From contig CM034099.1 in NCBI GenBank assembly GCA_019914945.1, forward strand, positions 20,052,704 through 20,116,703: a stretch of 64,000 nt of DNA. Direction: 5' to 3'. This document shows, one piece after another, positions 47,801 to 59,576 of this stretch; positions within the stretch are counted from its first letter, which is position 1, and every line of letters starts with the position of its first letter. A program made the translations under genes and the position numbers. Under the pieces are notes generated by a model. The model had not been told where the DNA came from. It searched no databases and saw only the letters and a list, made by a program, of their open reading frames with translations. This stretch comes from Typha latifolia. Taxonomy: Eukaryota > Streptophyta > Magnoliopsida > Poales > Typhaceae.

Positions 47801-50800
47801 ATAGACTTACATCTCAGACCATTCATTTGCATACTGCATTTCAAGTTTAACATGGTAGTGGTGTTATTAGTGGCTAGTCTCAATATAATTAAATGGTAGG
47901 ACCATCAATAATTTGTAGGTATCTTGACATGTGCTCTTTGGTTAGATTTCTGAAATCTGCAAATTTGACTTATATTTTTTCTTCTAACGAACGGCAAATT
48001 TTCTTTCTCCAGAGTCTACCAAATGATATGTTGAAATTGTACTGGGTGCAATTATAGATCTCAATTCTTTTAGTCCCTTAACGCTCCTTGATCTCTGGTG
48101 TATTAATGTTTCTTGGGTTAATAAATGTTAAACTATTTTCTCTTTCTTGTCTATGGCCTTTAACTGTTCATTATTGTCAGTACCCATTTCTGTATTCACT
48201 TTCCTTTTATATCGTTTATCCAGCAATGATAACTGTAATGAGAATAATGCTTCATAATTGACCTAGGAATGTTCTGAGTCTGTTCAACAAGTGCTGTGTA
48301 TGCACCAGATACATGCAAATTCTTGAGACAGATTAATCATATGCTGATTTAGCTATTCTTTCTTTTTGCAGGATGCATTTCGTTTTTTAAGAGGAGACTG
48401 CTCTCACTGGTTCCTAACACACTTCCACATAGACCGTAAGTCAATTATAAACTTTCAGTTGACAACTACTGCGATCAATTCATATCAAATGTAATTTAGT
48501 TATTGATTTGTCTAACCGTTCTCAGAAAGCTTAAGATTTTAGAATATTTGTTGAACCAAAAGAATAGAAGTTGCATTACAATTTACAAATTCTTCATTTT
48601 TAGAAGAAATTCGTAATGTTTTTGGTGGAAAGGACTCATATTCTAAAATACTACTAGATTGGATTCTATGTATTACATATTCAGTATAAAGAATTTATGA
48701 TCATAAATTTTCATTATTCAAATTCTTTTAAGTTGATTGGCAATGGTTATGAGGTTTTTTTGTAGTATCAAATGCTCATAGCGTGCAATATGATACTGTC
48801 ATTTTTTTGAACTAAAATCCTTCTCGCGATTCAGTAAACAAGCTAGCCTTGCTGGCTAGCCAGCTCAAGACACCTGCATAAAATTTTTGAGATTCCTGCT
48901 GAGATACTTATTATATTTCCTTTGAGAAGATTACCAGGGTTTGACAAGACATTTCTGTCGTGGGAAGATATATTGCTCCTCAATCACAGCACATCTTGTA
49001 AATCTCAAGATTGGTGTACCGTGGGAGAGAATGCAGATCTTGCCTCTCAACCAAAAGATCGTCATTGCAGGTGTTAGCTTGACATGCTTTGATGCAAACC
49101 ATTGCCCTGGATCTATCATTATTCTGTTTGAACCATCTAACAGTAAGGTAAGATGATAGGATCCTAAGGGCATGGAAATAAGTTTGGCATGACAATTGTT
49201 AAGAAGCTTTACTTTTTCATGTTTGTTGCAACTTTATTTTGTTCTGAAATAATTCTGGTTTATTTGGATCCATTAGGCTGTTTTGCACACTGGAGACTTT
49301 CGATTTTCTTCAGAGATGGTTAGCAATTCTATATTAAAGTCGTCTCATATCCATACCCTTATCTTGGACACAACCTACTGTAATCCTCAAGTGCGTCATT
49401 TTTCAGAAGGAACTGATGTGCTGCACCTGTTGTAGTTGTAGCTACGTTTATTTGTTCAAATAGAAAATTCATATAAAATGCTCTTATATGCAGTATGACT
49501 TTCCAAAACAAGAGGCTGTGATACAATTTGTCATTGAAGCCATTCAAGCAGAAGCTTTCAACCCAAAAACTCTCTTCCTGATTGGTAGCTATACAATAGG
49601 TACTCTTCTCTGTATCTCTTTCTGTTGTTCTTTCAACTCTTTTCGTGATTTTGGTGCATAATATCATGCTATAATTATTTAATTTCAGGTAAAGAGAGGC
49701 TGTTTTTGGAGGTTGCTCGTCTGCTTCAGAAGAAAGTTTATGTAGGTTCTGCAAAGCTGCGTTTGTTGAGGTGCTTGGAGCTTCCTGAGGAGGATATGCA
49801 ATGGTTTACAGCAAATGAAATGGAGAGCCACATTCATGTTGTTCCCATGTGGACTCTAGCAAGCTTCAAAAGGATGAAATATATCTCCAACCAATACGCT
49901 GTGAGAACATCATTTCTTATATTTTCTTTATAGTAAGAATAAAAGTAACCCATAATTCAAGGCAACAGTACAGCCTTGTCTTACAGTGTTTATAGTTTAT
50001 TTGATGTTTATCATATTGCTTAGGACCGCTTTGATCTCATAGTTGCATTCTCTCCTACTGGTTGGACCTTTGGAAAAGGGAAAAAAAGGACTCCTGGGAG
50101 AAGGTGGCAGCAAGGCACAATCATCAGGTATAGCTTTGCCATTCCTGAAATGCTACTATTTGTTTCTTTTCTTTAAGAAATGATCCTCATAAATCCTCTA
50201 TTAACTTTAAATACTAGATGAAAATTATAGCAAATAACATTCTATGCTATCAGAGAATTACTTACATGATTGAACTTCAGTATGTCCTCCAAATAACATA
50301 AGAACTTTACGCTTATTGACGTGGTAGGGCATATTAGATAAAAGCAACTCATGCGGTTGAAAGTATATCAGTATGCACGTGGACATTGTTGGCCTGATAT
50401 CCTACTGAAAAAATACCGCAGTTTCTCATAGTTTAGGCCTGTGGTCCCAATCTCTTACTTAATCATTGATGAATAGATGCATTTCTCATGCTTAGAGCAT
50501 CATTTCCATGTGAACTGGATCACTCAGGGCCTGGCCCAGCATGAGAATAAACTGTAGTTTAGAGTTTTGTCTTTGGCTCTTCCTTGCAACATATGCAGGG
50601 TTTCTTATTCATTATTTAGGTGATTGATGCAATTTGTTTTGTAGTATTATAGCTCACGAAAATTGATGATTATAATTATGAGCAAGGAGTGGGCTCGTTG
50701 AGACAGGTCCCTAGTATCATGTTAGAATTGATCGAATAAGATCCTCTGTAACCACTCCTATACTTGGTCACTTTGTTGGGGTGGACGGCTGAAGGGAGGC

Positions 50801-51319
50801 TGCGATTGGCTGGCTAATGTAGGGCTGTTGATCAGGCTCAATAAGGTTTTACATGACCCGATATATATATAATATGAGTATTATGAACTATTAGATTTTT
50901 TTATCTAATTGCTCTGGTTATCTTCCCATATGCTTGACATGCACTACCCTAATTTTATTTTAAACCTTGATTATCCTGTGTTCATATATCAAAGGCTTGT
51001 GTACTCTAACCAAACGTTCAAAAGTAGCAACTGCAGTTAAATTCTGGTAGGCTGAATGAACTGGTGGTTCTAGTCCATTTACTTTGCTGTCATTCAAGAT
51101 GGACATTCAATTGTTTGTGTTTAAGCTAATGCTCAGAACCACCGGGGTGCGTGCTTGATTTTGTTCAGGTATGAGGTGCCATACAGTGAACATTGCAGCT
51201 TCACAGAGCTGCGGGAGTTTGTGCAGTTTATATCACCAGAGCACATAATCCCAAGTGTAAACAATAATGGCCCTGAGAGTGCAGATGCCATGCTATCCCT
51301 CCTCGTGTCTGACCCATGA
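44859..51319 (+). CDS. SNM1: DNA cross-link repair nuclease SNM1 (DCLRE1A-type)
   Basis: Ten exons: 44859-45764, 46494-46655, 46867-47208, 48372-48435, 48930-49147, 49277-49390, 49494-49599, 49689-49900, 50024-50127, 51169-51319; 792 residues. The long acidic N-terminus ends in a UBZ4 ubiquitin-binding zinc finger (C272, C275, H290, C294). A SAM-like segment follows ([40 protein letters not shown]), then a PIP-box-like ITEYF. The metallo-beta-lactamase fold has THFHIDH (H487, H489, D491, H492), ANHCPG (H549), TGDFRF (D571), LDTTYCNP, and the beta-CASP part with SYTIGKERL and [15 protein letters not shown] (H751). All metal ligands are present, so an active 5'-3' exonuclease is expected, acting in nuclear interstrand cross-link and oxidative damage repair. 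The ATG at 44859 is preferred over 44757 because the extra sequence is CT-repeat leader. Exon 5 uses an aag acceptor. Confidence 0.93.
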
Positions 51320-52150
51320 AATCTACTAGTATATTTGCAGGCTGATACAGAGTTAACCAGGTACATCACCTGAAAAGAACGATAATTTTGCACCTAGAGC
51401 CGCCAAACATGTATGTGATATTGTTTATAGATTATAACAACTGACGTAAAATCTTTAATCCTCCCTCTAATATTGTTTGTAATTTAAAACTTTTTTAAGC
51501 TAATTTGCTCTCAATCTTTAGATTCTTTCTTTTCATTGTTAGTTAGAAGACTAAATATGGCTGGACAGAGGGTTAAACGCAAATTCTCTCTTACGGGATG
51601 CTAATAAAAAAATTTGATGAACATATAGGAATTTATTAAAAAATTTCCCTCAGTTTCCTTTGGACGATCTAGTGGGTGCACCTACTATCCATCGACATCG
51701 TGGCAAACTCGTCATTTTCTGGAATAATTCTATCTATAGACAACTGACCTTTTGCTTCTTTCTCGTCTTTTGTCCCTTGCTCCAGGCCACGTAACAGCTT
51801 GCGCATGCTTTAGGAAAGTTGAGTTTATTTTAGGGACCAAAGCAATCAGCGAGGTTAGAATATTCTCACAGTTGGTAAATCGAGTAGTATTATATAACTC
51901 GTGTAATATAAGGTTGTCCATTTGCTTGTTTGGTTGGCATAATAAATCTTTCTATATGGATGATGCGAAAAAAGAATCAACGAATCCAACAGGGCCAATT
52001 TTACGAAGAGGAGAGCCAAACGGCAGCCTGCTGCAAAACTTGCGGCCAGCCGCATGACTGGTTGTTCGGCAAACCAAGTAGTTTGCCAAACTTCTAAACT
52101 CCCCTGAAAAAAATATATATTTAATTTTAACAAATAATTGAATGAATAAA
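51320..52150. other. Convergent 3' flanks of SNM1 and ERF
   Basis: AT-rich, with only short frames of no family character. Serves as the 3' region for both converging genes. Confidence 0.55.
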
Positions 52151-52750
52151 TCAGAAGCTCCAGAGTATTGAATTGGAAGTAAAGCCGCCGAAAGAGATTT
52201 CCTCCGTGTCATCCGGCATCGGCGGCGCCGGCTGCATTGAGTCGCAAGAAAAATCCACGATCGCCGGAAAAAACCCGGGTCCGCCTGCTGTCCCCGGGGA
52301 AAGTAAGACGTCGGTAAGCCAGTCGAACACGTGCCCGCTCTCCGTCACGGCCCCATCCGATGCCTCCTCTTTCGGCGACGTGGTGGACAAATCCCTCTCT
52401 TGAGCTGGCGCCGACACCGGTGACCGTGCCCGCTTGGCGTGGCTGGCGGCGGCCGCCTGGATCTCATGCGTCTCAAGCGGGCGCTTGCCGGCTATCGGCG
52501 GCGGCGAGTCGGGGAAATTGAGGTGGCCCCCGCGGCAGCCACGTAGGCAGACGACGGCTGCGTCGAAGGCACGCGCCGCCTTCTCCGGGGTGTCATAGGA
52601 TCCAAGCCAGATCCTCTCCCGGCAGTTAGGCAGCCGGATCTCCGACACCCACCTGCCCCACTTTCGCCGCCTCACTCCCCTGTAGCGCCTCTCCGCCGCC
52701 ACGCTGTCCTCGGCCTTCATCACGTCCGATTTCATCAACAAAATCAACAC
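52151..52750 (-). CDS. AP2/ERF transcription factor, DREB-type (ERF017/018-like)
   Basis: Intronless, up to 199 residues from the first Met; the real start may be Met6 or Met11. A single AP2 domain spans about 22-80: [20 protein letters not shown], then [20 protein letters not shown], then CLRG and HLNFPDSPP. The Val in WVSEIR is the DREB-type residue. WVSEIRLPN with [15 protein letters not shown] resembles the DREB group II ERF017/ORA47 type, whose members are stress- and jasmonate-induced nuclear activators. The tail is Ser/Pro-rich, then acidic ([17 protein letters not shown]; ending [10 protein letters not shown]), a likely activation region. Strongly GC-rich, unlike the AT-rich flanks. 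The promoter holds a DRE core and a G-box. Confidence 0.93.
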   Translation of the reverse strand: MLILLMKSDVMKAEDSVAAERRYRGVRRRKWGRWVSEIRLPNCRERIWLGSYDTPEKAARAFDAAVVCLRGCRGGHLNFPDSPPPIAGKRPLETHEIQAAAASHAKRARSPVSAPAQERDLSTTSPKEEASDGAVTESGHVFDWLTDVLLSPGTAGGPGFFPAIVDFSCDSMQPAPPMPDDTEEISFGGFTSNSILWSF

Positions 52751-52813
52751 GTGTCAGGCGTAGTGAGTGATAGCACTGCAATTTTTTTTGATGACGGCAG
52801 GAATCGGGAGGTT

Positions 52814-52820
52814 GTTTATA
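52814..52820 (-). promoter_or_regulatory. Candidate TATA box of the ERF gene
   Basis: TATAAAC on the minus strand (context ctaatataaacaacc), about 65 bases upstream of the first ATG. Confidence 0.45.
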
Positions 52821-52882
52821 TTAGAGTTTTGGGGAGGGGGAGGGGGGAGGATACGCGTTGAGAATGCGGGTGGCAACGGATA

Positions 52883-52888
52883 GCCGAC
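52883..52888 (+). promoter_or_regulatory. DRE/CRT core (GCCGAC) in the ERF promoter
   Basis: AGCCGACGCG matches the RCCGAC core bound by DREB proteins. It lies about 135 bases upstream of the ERF start and opens the way for self- or cross-regulation by DREBs. Function is inferred. Confidence 0.4.
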
Positions 52889-52969
52889 GCGTGTCCACGG
52901 TCGAGGATCGACTATCGGGTGCTGCTCTTCCCAATTAGATGGATCCACGTTTGCAATGTACAATTAGAG

Positions 52970-52975
52970 CACGTG
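52970..52975 (+). promoter_or_regulatory. G-box (CACGTG) in the ERF promoter
   Basis: Perfect G-box about 220 bases upstream of the ERF start codon. Confidence 0.45.
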
Positions 52976-53088
52976 CATCCATGGGGGTTAGCAGTATTTG
53001 ATCACGTTTCGAATTGGGGTGAGTGGGAGTGGTGGTATTAGATTTCTCCTCGCTTGAAGATCATGTCGGTATCATGGAAATGTAGAAT

Positions 53089-53090
<2 letters not shown>

Positions 53091-53130
<40 letters not shown>
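53091..53130. repeat. Compound (TG)n(AG)n microsatellite
   Basis: About twelve TG units run directly into about eight AG units. Confidence 0.9.
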
Positions 53131-53509
53131 TAATAATCTTCGTATTTAGGCTTCTAGAAGGACCCTCTCTTCCATTTCCTCCTCATTATGCTTCAAATGC
53201 TGAGTATCGACGGATAATTAGACACAGACAACCCCCGTTACCACGAAGACACGGGCCCTAAAATTATGCTTAATTAACATTAACAAGAGGACAATTAGGC
53301 ATCTTAAAAAGACCATGTGATTAGTATGAGGTGCAAGGGGATGGTAATTAGAGGTTTCTTTTGACGTTTGGTTGTACACATATTAACACGTGAATAAAAG
53401 CAGCCACCATTTAGAAAAAAAAGATAAGCTTTTTTAAGTTGCGTGCTGTACTTCTCGGAGGATATAGGAGAGGTGAGTCACACTCACAAGAGTCAAAAGA
53501 GAAAAAAAA

Positions 53510-53511
<2 letters not shown>

Positions 53512-53540
<29 letters not shown>

Positions 53541-53545
53541 AGAAA
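53512..53545. repeat. (GAA)n microsatellite
   Basis: AGAAGAGG then repeated GAA units, preceded by an A-rich tract. Confidence 0.9.
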
Positions 53546-54225
53546 GGAAAAAAGAGTGATCTTTTGAAGAGGTGTCCATGAAGGTTCCAATTTCATTAAC
53601 TTGAGTCAGTAGAGAGTGTGACTGCTTTGGACTTGGGGTCCTTCTTTGAAGAGTAGTGCGTGTTATAGTGCTAGGGATCAATAGTAACGACGTAATATGA
53701 TCAATTCATCAAAAGGGGGGAATAAAAATAGAATAGGAGAAGCCCAACCAACCCCTGATGAGATATCGGATCCAAAATACGGCCCAAATGATGGGCTTGC
53801 GGCCCGTTTGCAGCCTTTCGCACCTCTTCGTATGACTTGGGTAACACGAGGACGCGTGTCACGTGGCAGTATCACTTCGGCTCTCGTTTCCGCTGTGCGA
53901 GACTTCACAGCTGATCTTCTTATCGTGGCCAGCCCGCTTCACAGCTCAGGCTCGTACTCTTTTCTTCTTCGAAAGGCGAAACCCTAGCTGGTTGGGAACC
54001 AGGAGCCTAGGATTTTTGAACTCCGTTGCTCTGCGACTCGTGGCTTGCTTCGAATTCTTTGACCGAACTCGATCTCAGTGTTAGGTTAGATCTCGCTGTT
54101 TTCTTTTATCGGGTGGATCTCATTCAAAATTGCTATGTTTTGGGGGAAATCCAAGTGATTGAGAGGAGCGTGAGCAGGCGACGGCATTCGAAGGCAAGAG
54201 TTTGAGGTACGGTGGTGATTCCACT

Positions 54226-57200
54226 ATGCCTTACGAGCAGGATCAGGACCAGGAGGTCCATCACAACGGCGACGACGGATTAGAGGATCCCGCAAGGTGA
54301 AAAAAAAAACAACGGACCCTTTTGATGATTAGTTATTCGCCCATTTCTTTGGATTATATGTGTTTTAAAGTGGTTTTGATAACATTTGCCAGATGTCTCC
54401 ATTGTGGCATTAATGCAAAATTTACATCACATATGCGCCGTGGCCCTGAGGGACGAAGAACCTTATGCAACGCTTGTGGAATTGCATGGAAAAAGGTATA
54501 TACTTTCGATAAAGTAGAATTGATTTGTCATTGTGGTCATTATGCTTTTCTCTATTCTTCATGCTGGAAGTGGAGAACACGTGGTATTAGAACGACTTCT
54601 CCATGACGACCTGACTACAGTTCAACATATCATTCGTTGGATATAAATGCTATTTCGCAAACTATTCATTTTGAGTTGCATAGTGTACTATAAGCTTGGC
54701 TGGGTTGGCAGTTGGGTGTGTCACTTCTCACTTTTGTAGATTTTGAAAGAACTATCATATGTTGTGATGCAAGTGAATTATTAATCAATGTTTGATAGCT
54801 CTAAATTTCTAATTAGTTATGTTGGTCTTGGATTTTGAATATCTTCATTTACCGTATCCTCTGAATTCTTCAATGTCTAAGCTCTTTTCAAGTTTAGTGG
54901 AGATTTTGTCATAACTTCCTAGAAGAGGTCGTTAGTTAATGCTTGCCTCATGCCCCCCTGGTAGCATTGCTCGAGTGAAAGCAGTCTCTCCGATAAGATT
55001 TGAACTTGTAAGGGCTGCATATAAATTTGCCTTGTCAGTGTTCTCCACTTGCATGAGCCTCATGCACAGAGACTTCTTTTTCCAGGTTTCATGAGTTTTT
55101 ATTAGAAATCAATAAGGCACAATGTCTTAGGCTTACCTTTTTTTGCAATACACATCGATTTTATCCTAATCTTGCAAAACTTAATTTTGCTTCATTTTAA
55201 GTTTTTTCCATACACATAGATCCAGTGGTTGGCATCAGAGAAATGCCCTTGAGTTTTGACTTGAATGGACTGTTTGATTTAATATTCTGTTAAGAGATAA
55301 TGCTAAGAGTAATCATCTTTCATAATATATGTACTGCTGTCTAGATTTCATTTCTTTTGGTACTGCTTTGATCCTCTGTTTGATGTCACCTGCGATCCTG
55401 GAATAAGCTGTACTATAGTTTCTCTTGGATAGGACATTGATAGTATCATAGTATGTTAACTTGAATTTGTTGGCTTCACATTTCATCCATTAAAGTCTTC
55501 TAATGTCATAGCAAGTTCATCTGTTCTAATCCTTCTTATTCAGTTGTGCTACAGTCTCTCTCTGATGGACATAAATATATCTCTCGTGTACACACATGAC
55601 ATGCCATATCATTTTTTTTTACTTGCTTCTAGCTATTAATGAAGAGTAATACTGTATTTGATAAGCAGGGCAAACAGAGAAAAATCATTGGCTATGATGC
55701 CCCTGTTCAAGAGGTTGAAAGCTCAAAAATGGTGCCAGAACTAGATATGGAATTTGAAAATGAAGATAAAGCATATGAATTTTACAATAGATATGCTGGA
55801 ATGGTTGGTTTCAGTGTACGGAAGGGTTGGTTAGATAAATCCCCTGATAACGTTATTAGATCTAGAACACTTGTTTGCTCAAGAGAAGGTTTTCGGAAGG
55901 ACAAAAAGGGTGCAAAGGAAGTGAAACGACCAAGGCCAGAAACCAGAATTGGTTGCCCTGCACGTATCACAATTAAACTTACACCAGCTGGTACATTTCG
56001 CATAACAGAATTCGTAGCAGATCATAACCATCAGCCTGCACCTCCTTCGGCAATGCACATGTTAAGGTCCCAAAGGGTATTAACCGAAGTTCACACTACT
56101 GAAGCAGATTTGTCAGATGATTCAGGAACAACACCAAAATCCACAAGTGAACCTGTGGTTAGACAGGTTGAAAGTCAGAGAAATGTTAGATTTCTTCCGG
56201 CTGATTATAGGATAACTCTTCGATCGAAACGCATGAGGGCTATGCAGGTGGGAGATGCTGAAGCAGTCTTGAAGTACCTTCAAAGCATGCAGCTTAATGA
56301 CCCATCATTTTTTCATGGTATTCAAGTTGACGAGGACGATAAATTAACCAACATTTTCTGGGCAGATGCAAAATCTGTGATGGATTTTAATTATTTTGGG
56401 GACGTGGTTTGTCTGGACACGAGTTACAAAGCAAATGGATATGGTAGGCCATTTGCACCATTTCTTGGTGTTAATCACCATAAGAAGCTTGTTATGTTTG
56501 GTGCAGCATTGCTATATGATGAAAGTGTAGAATCTTTTAAGTGGTTGCTTGAGACTTTCAAGATTGCAATGCGTGGAAAACAACCAAAAACAATTTTAAC
56601 AGACCAGTCTATGGCAATAAGCAGTGCAATAGCTGCAGTCTGGCCAGAGACGAGTCATCGTCTATGTGTATGGCAAGTTTATCAAAATGCTGTTAAGAAC
56701 CTTAATCACGTTTTTCAAGGCACTAAAACTTTTGCAAAGGATTTCGGCAGATGTATTTTTGAGTATGAGGAGGAAGAAGAATTTTTACCGGCATGGCAAG
56801 CAATGTTAGAAAAGTATGATCTTAGGCACAATGAATGGTTGGCAAAGCTTTTTGATGACAGGGAAAGCTGGACTTTAGTATATGGTAGGGAAATATTTTG
56901 TGCTGATATGAAAAGCACACTACAAGGTGAGAACTTGAGCAATGTGCTAAAGAAGTACTTGAGTCCACAAATTGATCTCTTGACCTTCTTTAAATATTAT
57001 GAAAGGTTGGTAGATGAACACAGATATGCAGAATTACAAGCTGATTTTCATGCGAGTCAAAGTTTCCCAAGAGTTCCTCCCTCAAAAATGCTAAAACAAG
57101 CTGCTAACTTGTATACTCCAGCAATATTTGAAATATTCCGGAGAGAGTTTGAGGTATTCATGGATTGTATGCTTTACAGCTCTGGTGAAGTTGGGACAAT

Positions 57201-57918
57201 ATCCGAGTATAAGATTATTGTGGGTGGAAAACCTAAAGACTACTTTGTTAGACTTGACTCCTCTGATTGTTCAGTTGCCTGCAGTTGTAAGAAGTTCGAG
57301 TTCATAGGGGTTCAATGTGGTCATGTGTTGAAAGTACTAGATGTCAGAAATATTAAGGAGCTACCAGAACGTTACTTCTTAGAGCGGTGGAGAAGGGATG
57401 CTAAGTCAGGAAAACAGAAGGATCCTAGAGGAGTCGAATCTGACCCTAAGCCTTCCAGTGACAGTGTGATGCGTGTTCCTCTGTTATCTTATGGGAGTCG
57501 TCAAGGTTTCCATGGTACCGGTCAGGTAATACTGGGATACTGTTTTTTGGGGTTGACGGTAGTAATGCACAGCATCTGATTTGTAGCAGCAACCATTTAA
57601 CCAAGACAGTCAATTTGGTCGTTTAAGTTAATTCAAGTAAATATAGAAAAACAGAGAAATGACTGTTAGTCCCATTAGAGGTTCTTGGGAGTTGGGTAGG
57701 TAAATGGTAAATTTAAAGTTGAGGAATTAAAAGTATGAGTTTTAGTTCTTGATAATTGATATGACTTGTATCAATACTTAGATTATCCTCATCTAATAGT
57801 AGCAAAACTTTTACCTCTCGAAATCAGATGCATCATCTCTCTATATGTTTTGCAGGGTTATTCTACTCCAGATATACCAATGCGACCAATGTTTGGTAGT
57901 TCTCAGTTGAACAACTAG
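54226..57918 (+). CDS. GATA zinc finger fused to FAR1-related (MULE transposase-derived) protein
   Basis: Four exons: 54226-54296, 54393-54495, 55669-57525, 57856-57918; 697 residues, all joins in phase. After an acidic start ([18 protein letters not shown]), residues 25-52 form a GATA finger, C25-x2-C28-x20-C49-x2-C52 ([33 protein letters not shown]), of the 20-residue-loop type known from TIFY-GATA proteins. The FAR1 DNA-binding domain (about 90-180) has [26 protein letters not shown] and [10 protein letters not shown]. The MULE transposase-like domain has [20 protein letters not shown] (D308) and [13 protein letters not shown] (D370). The SWIM finger is C596-x-C598, C608-x-H610. FAR1/FHY3 relatives are domesticated Mutator-like transposases acting as nuclear regulators, for example in light signalling. 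Fusion with a GATA finger is uncommon. Exons 1-2 are short and far from exon 3, so transcript proof matters. Confidence 0.82.
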
Positions 57919-59576
57919 AGCACAAGAATGTCATCAAAGCACTGATCTGCAGCTTATTTGTGGTAAGGCATGATCCATTAATCTTTAAAAACTAAATAGA
58001 AGCACAGAACAATGACTTGATTACCTGTTTGTTCTATTATTATATTCTGAGCTACTGTTGTCATTCAAACGTGGCCTCAAATAACAAATTGGCAAATTGC
58101 TCTATCCTATTAAGCATTGTTGAAAACCGTCTAACAATACCTGTGTAAAGGGTCAAGATTCAGTATCTAGCATCTAAAATGCATCTGTGAGCTTATTTAA
58201 TTGCATTCTGTGTGCAGGTCATCATCTTCCACAAACCTTTGCTTCAAGATAGTAGAAAACTGGCAGCGTTCATGTAATGCAGGGAAGCCGCCAAACTAAT
58301 AGAGCATTGTGCATTGTCAGTAGTGATGCACATCTGACTATGGGAGATTAGCATTAACATCGCTCGCGTGACTTAGGGTACAGGCATTTGACTAGTGACA
58401 AGTGCTGAGAAATCTGTCTCATGTTTCTTCACACACATTCTTCGACGTCCAATCCGATTTGTAATATGAATTTGCCTAACATGTAATCCAATGTTTCTAC
58501 AATCTCGTCAATGTATAATCTTTGTATTACCTGGTAAAGATCAGATTCCTTTGTACTTAACGCATGACTTCGTTCGACATGGTTGGATTCCCTATTGTCA
58601 AAACGGGTATATTAAATCCAACTGTTGTCAAACGTTCACTTCAGGGCCATCATTCTAACTGCATCTGTTCCAGATAATTTTCAAGCCATTTTGTTGGAGT
58701 GCATGAATCTGGAACATAATTTATCTCCTCTAATGGAGATATTTGGATATGGCACCCTATCTTTTGTTGTTAGACTCTGCTCCATTACTGAGCAGTCAAA
58801 GAAAACACTACCTAATTACTGTTCATTTACTTTACTTAGCTCCTATAGTAGATATATTAACATAGTGCTTTCCGGTGTTTGACAATTGACATGTCAATAT
58901 AGCACCATTTAAACCAGAAACTATTACAATATATGAGAAGATAGTGGCTATTAATCAAGTCATATTAGCCGCAACATTTCAATCTATTAATCATCAATTT
59001 ACGTACTATAACCAGCAAAAACTAGTTTAGGTAATGTATGCTAAATGGACAACTAAAGGAAATGGTAGTCAGCCCATTTTGACCTCAGACTGGTTCGAAT
59101 TGTTGTTCAACTTTCTAGTTCTCTTCGGTCGAACCAAATCAGATCCACTCTACTAAATTTATTTATCAGAATAGTTTACTCATCAAAATTATTCTATTTA
59201 AGCTAATTCAGTTGTTATATTATAAGTGGTCGGAAGAATTATTCAAGTATTTAACAGTTTATGTAGAAGATAAATAACCTTATTTATAGGTTCTTTGCAG
59301 AAGAAGCGAGTCTTTTTTTTTATACCAAAATGGGCCTCCCAAGAGAATTGTTTTACTCTTTATTGGGGTTTATCTCTTTCTTCTGCTACTAAGGAAACGG
59401 ACGAATCGTTCCAGTCATCAGGTTCGTAATCTCTCGAACTTTTTTCCAATTTTCCTGAATATATATTCGTGATTTATCTCATGCCGAATCCTAGATTCTT
59501 TTCCATCCCTCCAATTCTATCAAAAATTTTGGTCCTTATCTCATCTCTGCGCCATGATTGCATCTCAGGTGAATCC
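57919..59576. other. GATA-FAR1 3' UTR with possible intron; Cpn20 promoter and leader
   Basis: A good donor (GTAAGG at about 57962) and acceptor (gtgtgcag ending 58217) suggest a 3' UTR intron of the GATA-FAR1 gene. Before Cpn20, a donor at 59422 (cag/gttcgt) and an acceptor ending at 59568 (ctcag) suggest a 5' UTR intron that would remove the upstream ATG at 59469. Both are unproven. No further gene seen. Confidence 0.45.

Larger units (their letters stand above)
52976..54225. other. Divergent intergenic region between ERF and GATA-FAR1 genes
   Basis: Contains a compound TG/AG microsatellite (53091-53130) and an A/GAA-rich tract (53503-53545). From about 53850 it is GC-richer with an AAACCCTAG element at about 53979-53987, the likely leader of the GATA-FAR1 gene. 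No other gene recognised. Confidence 0.55.
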
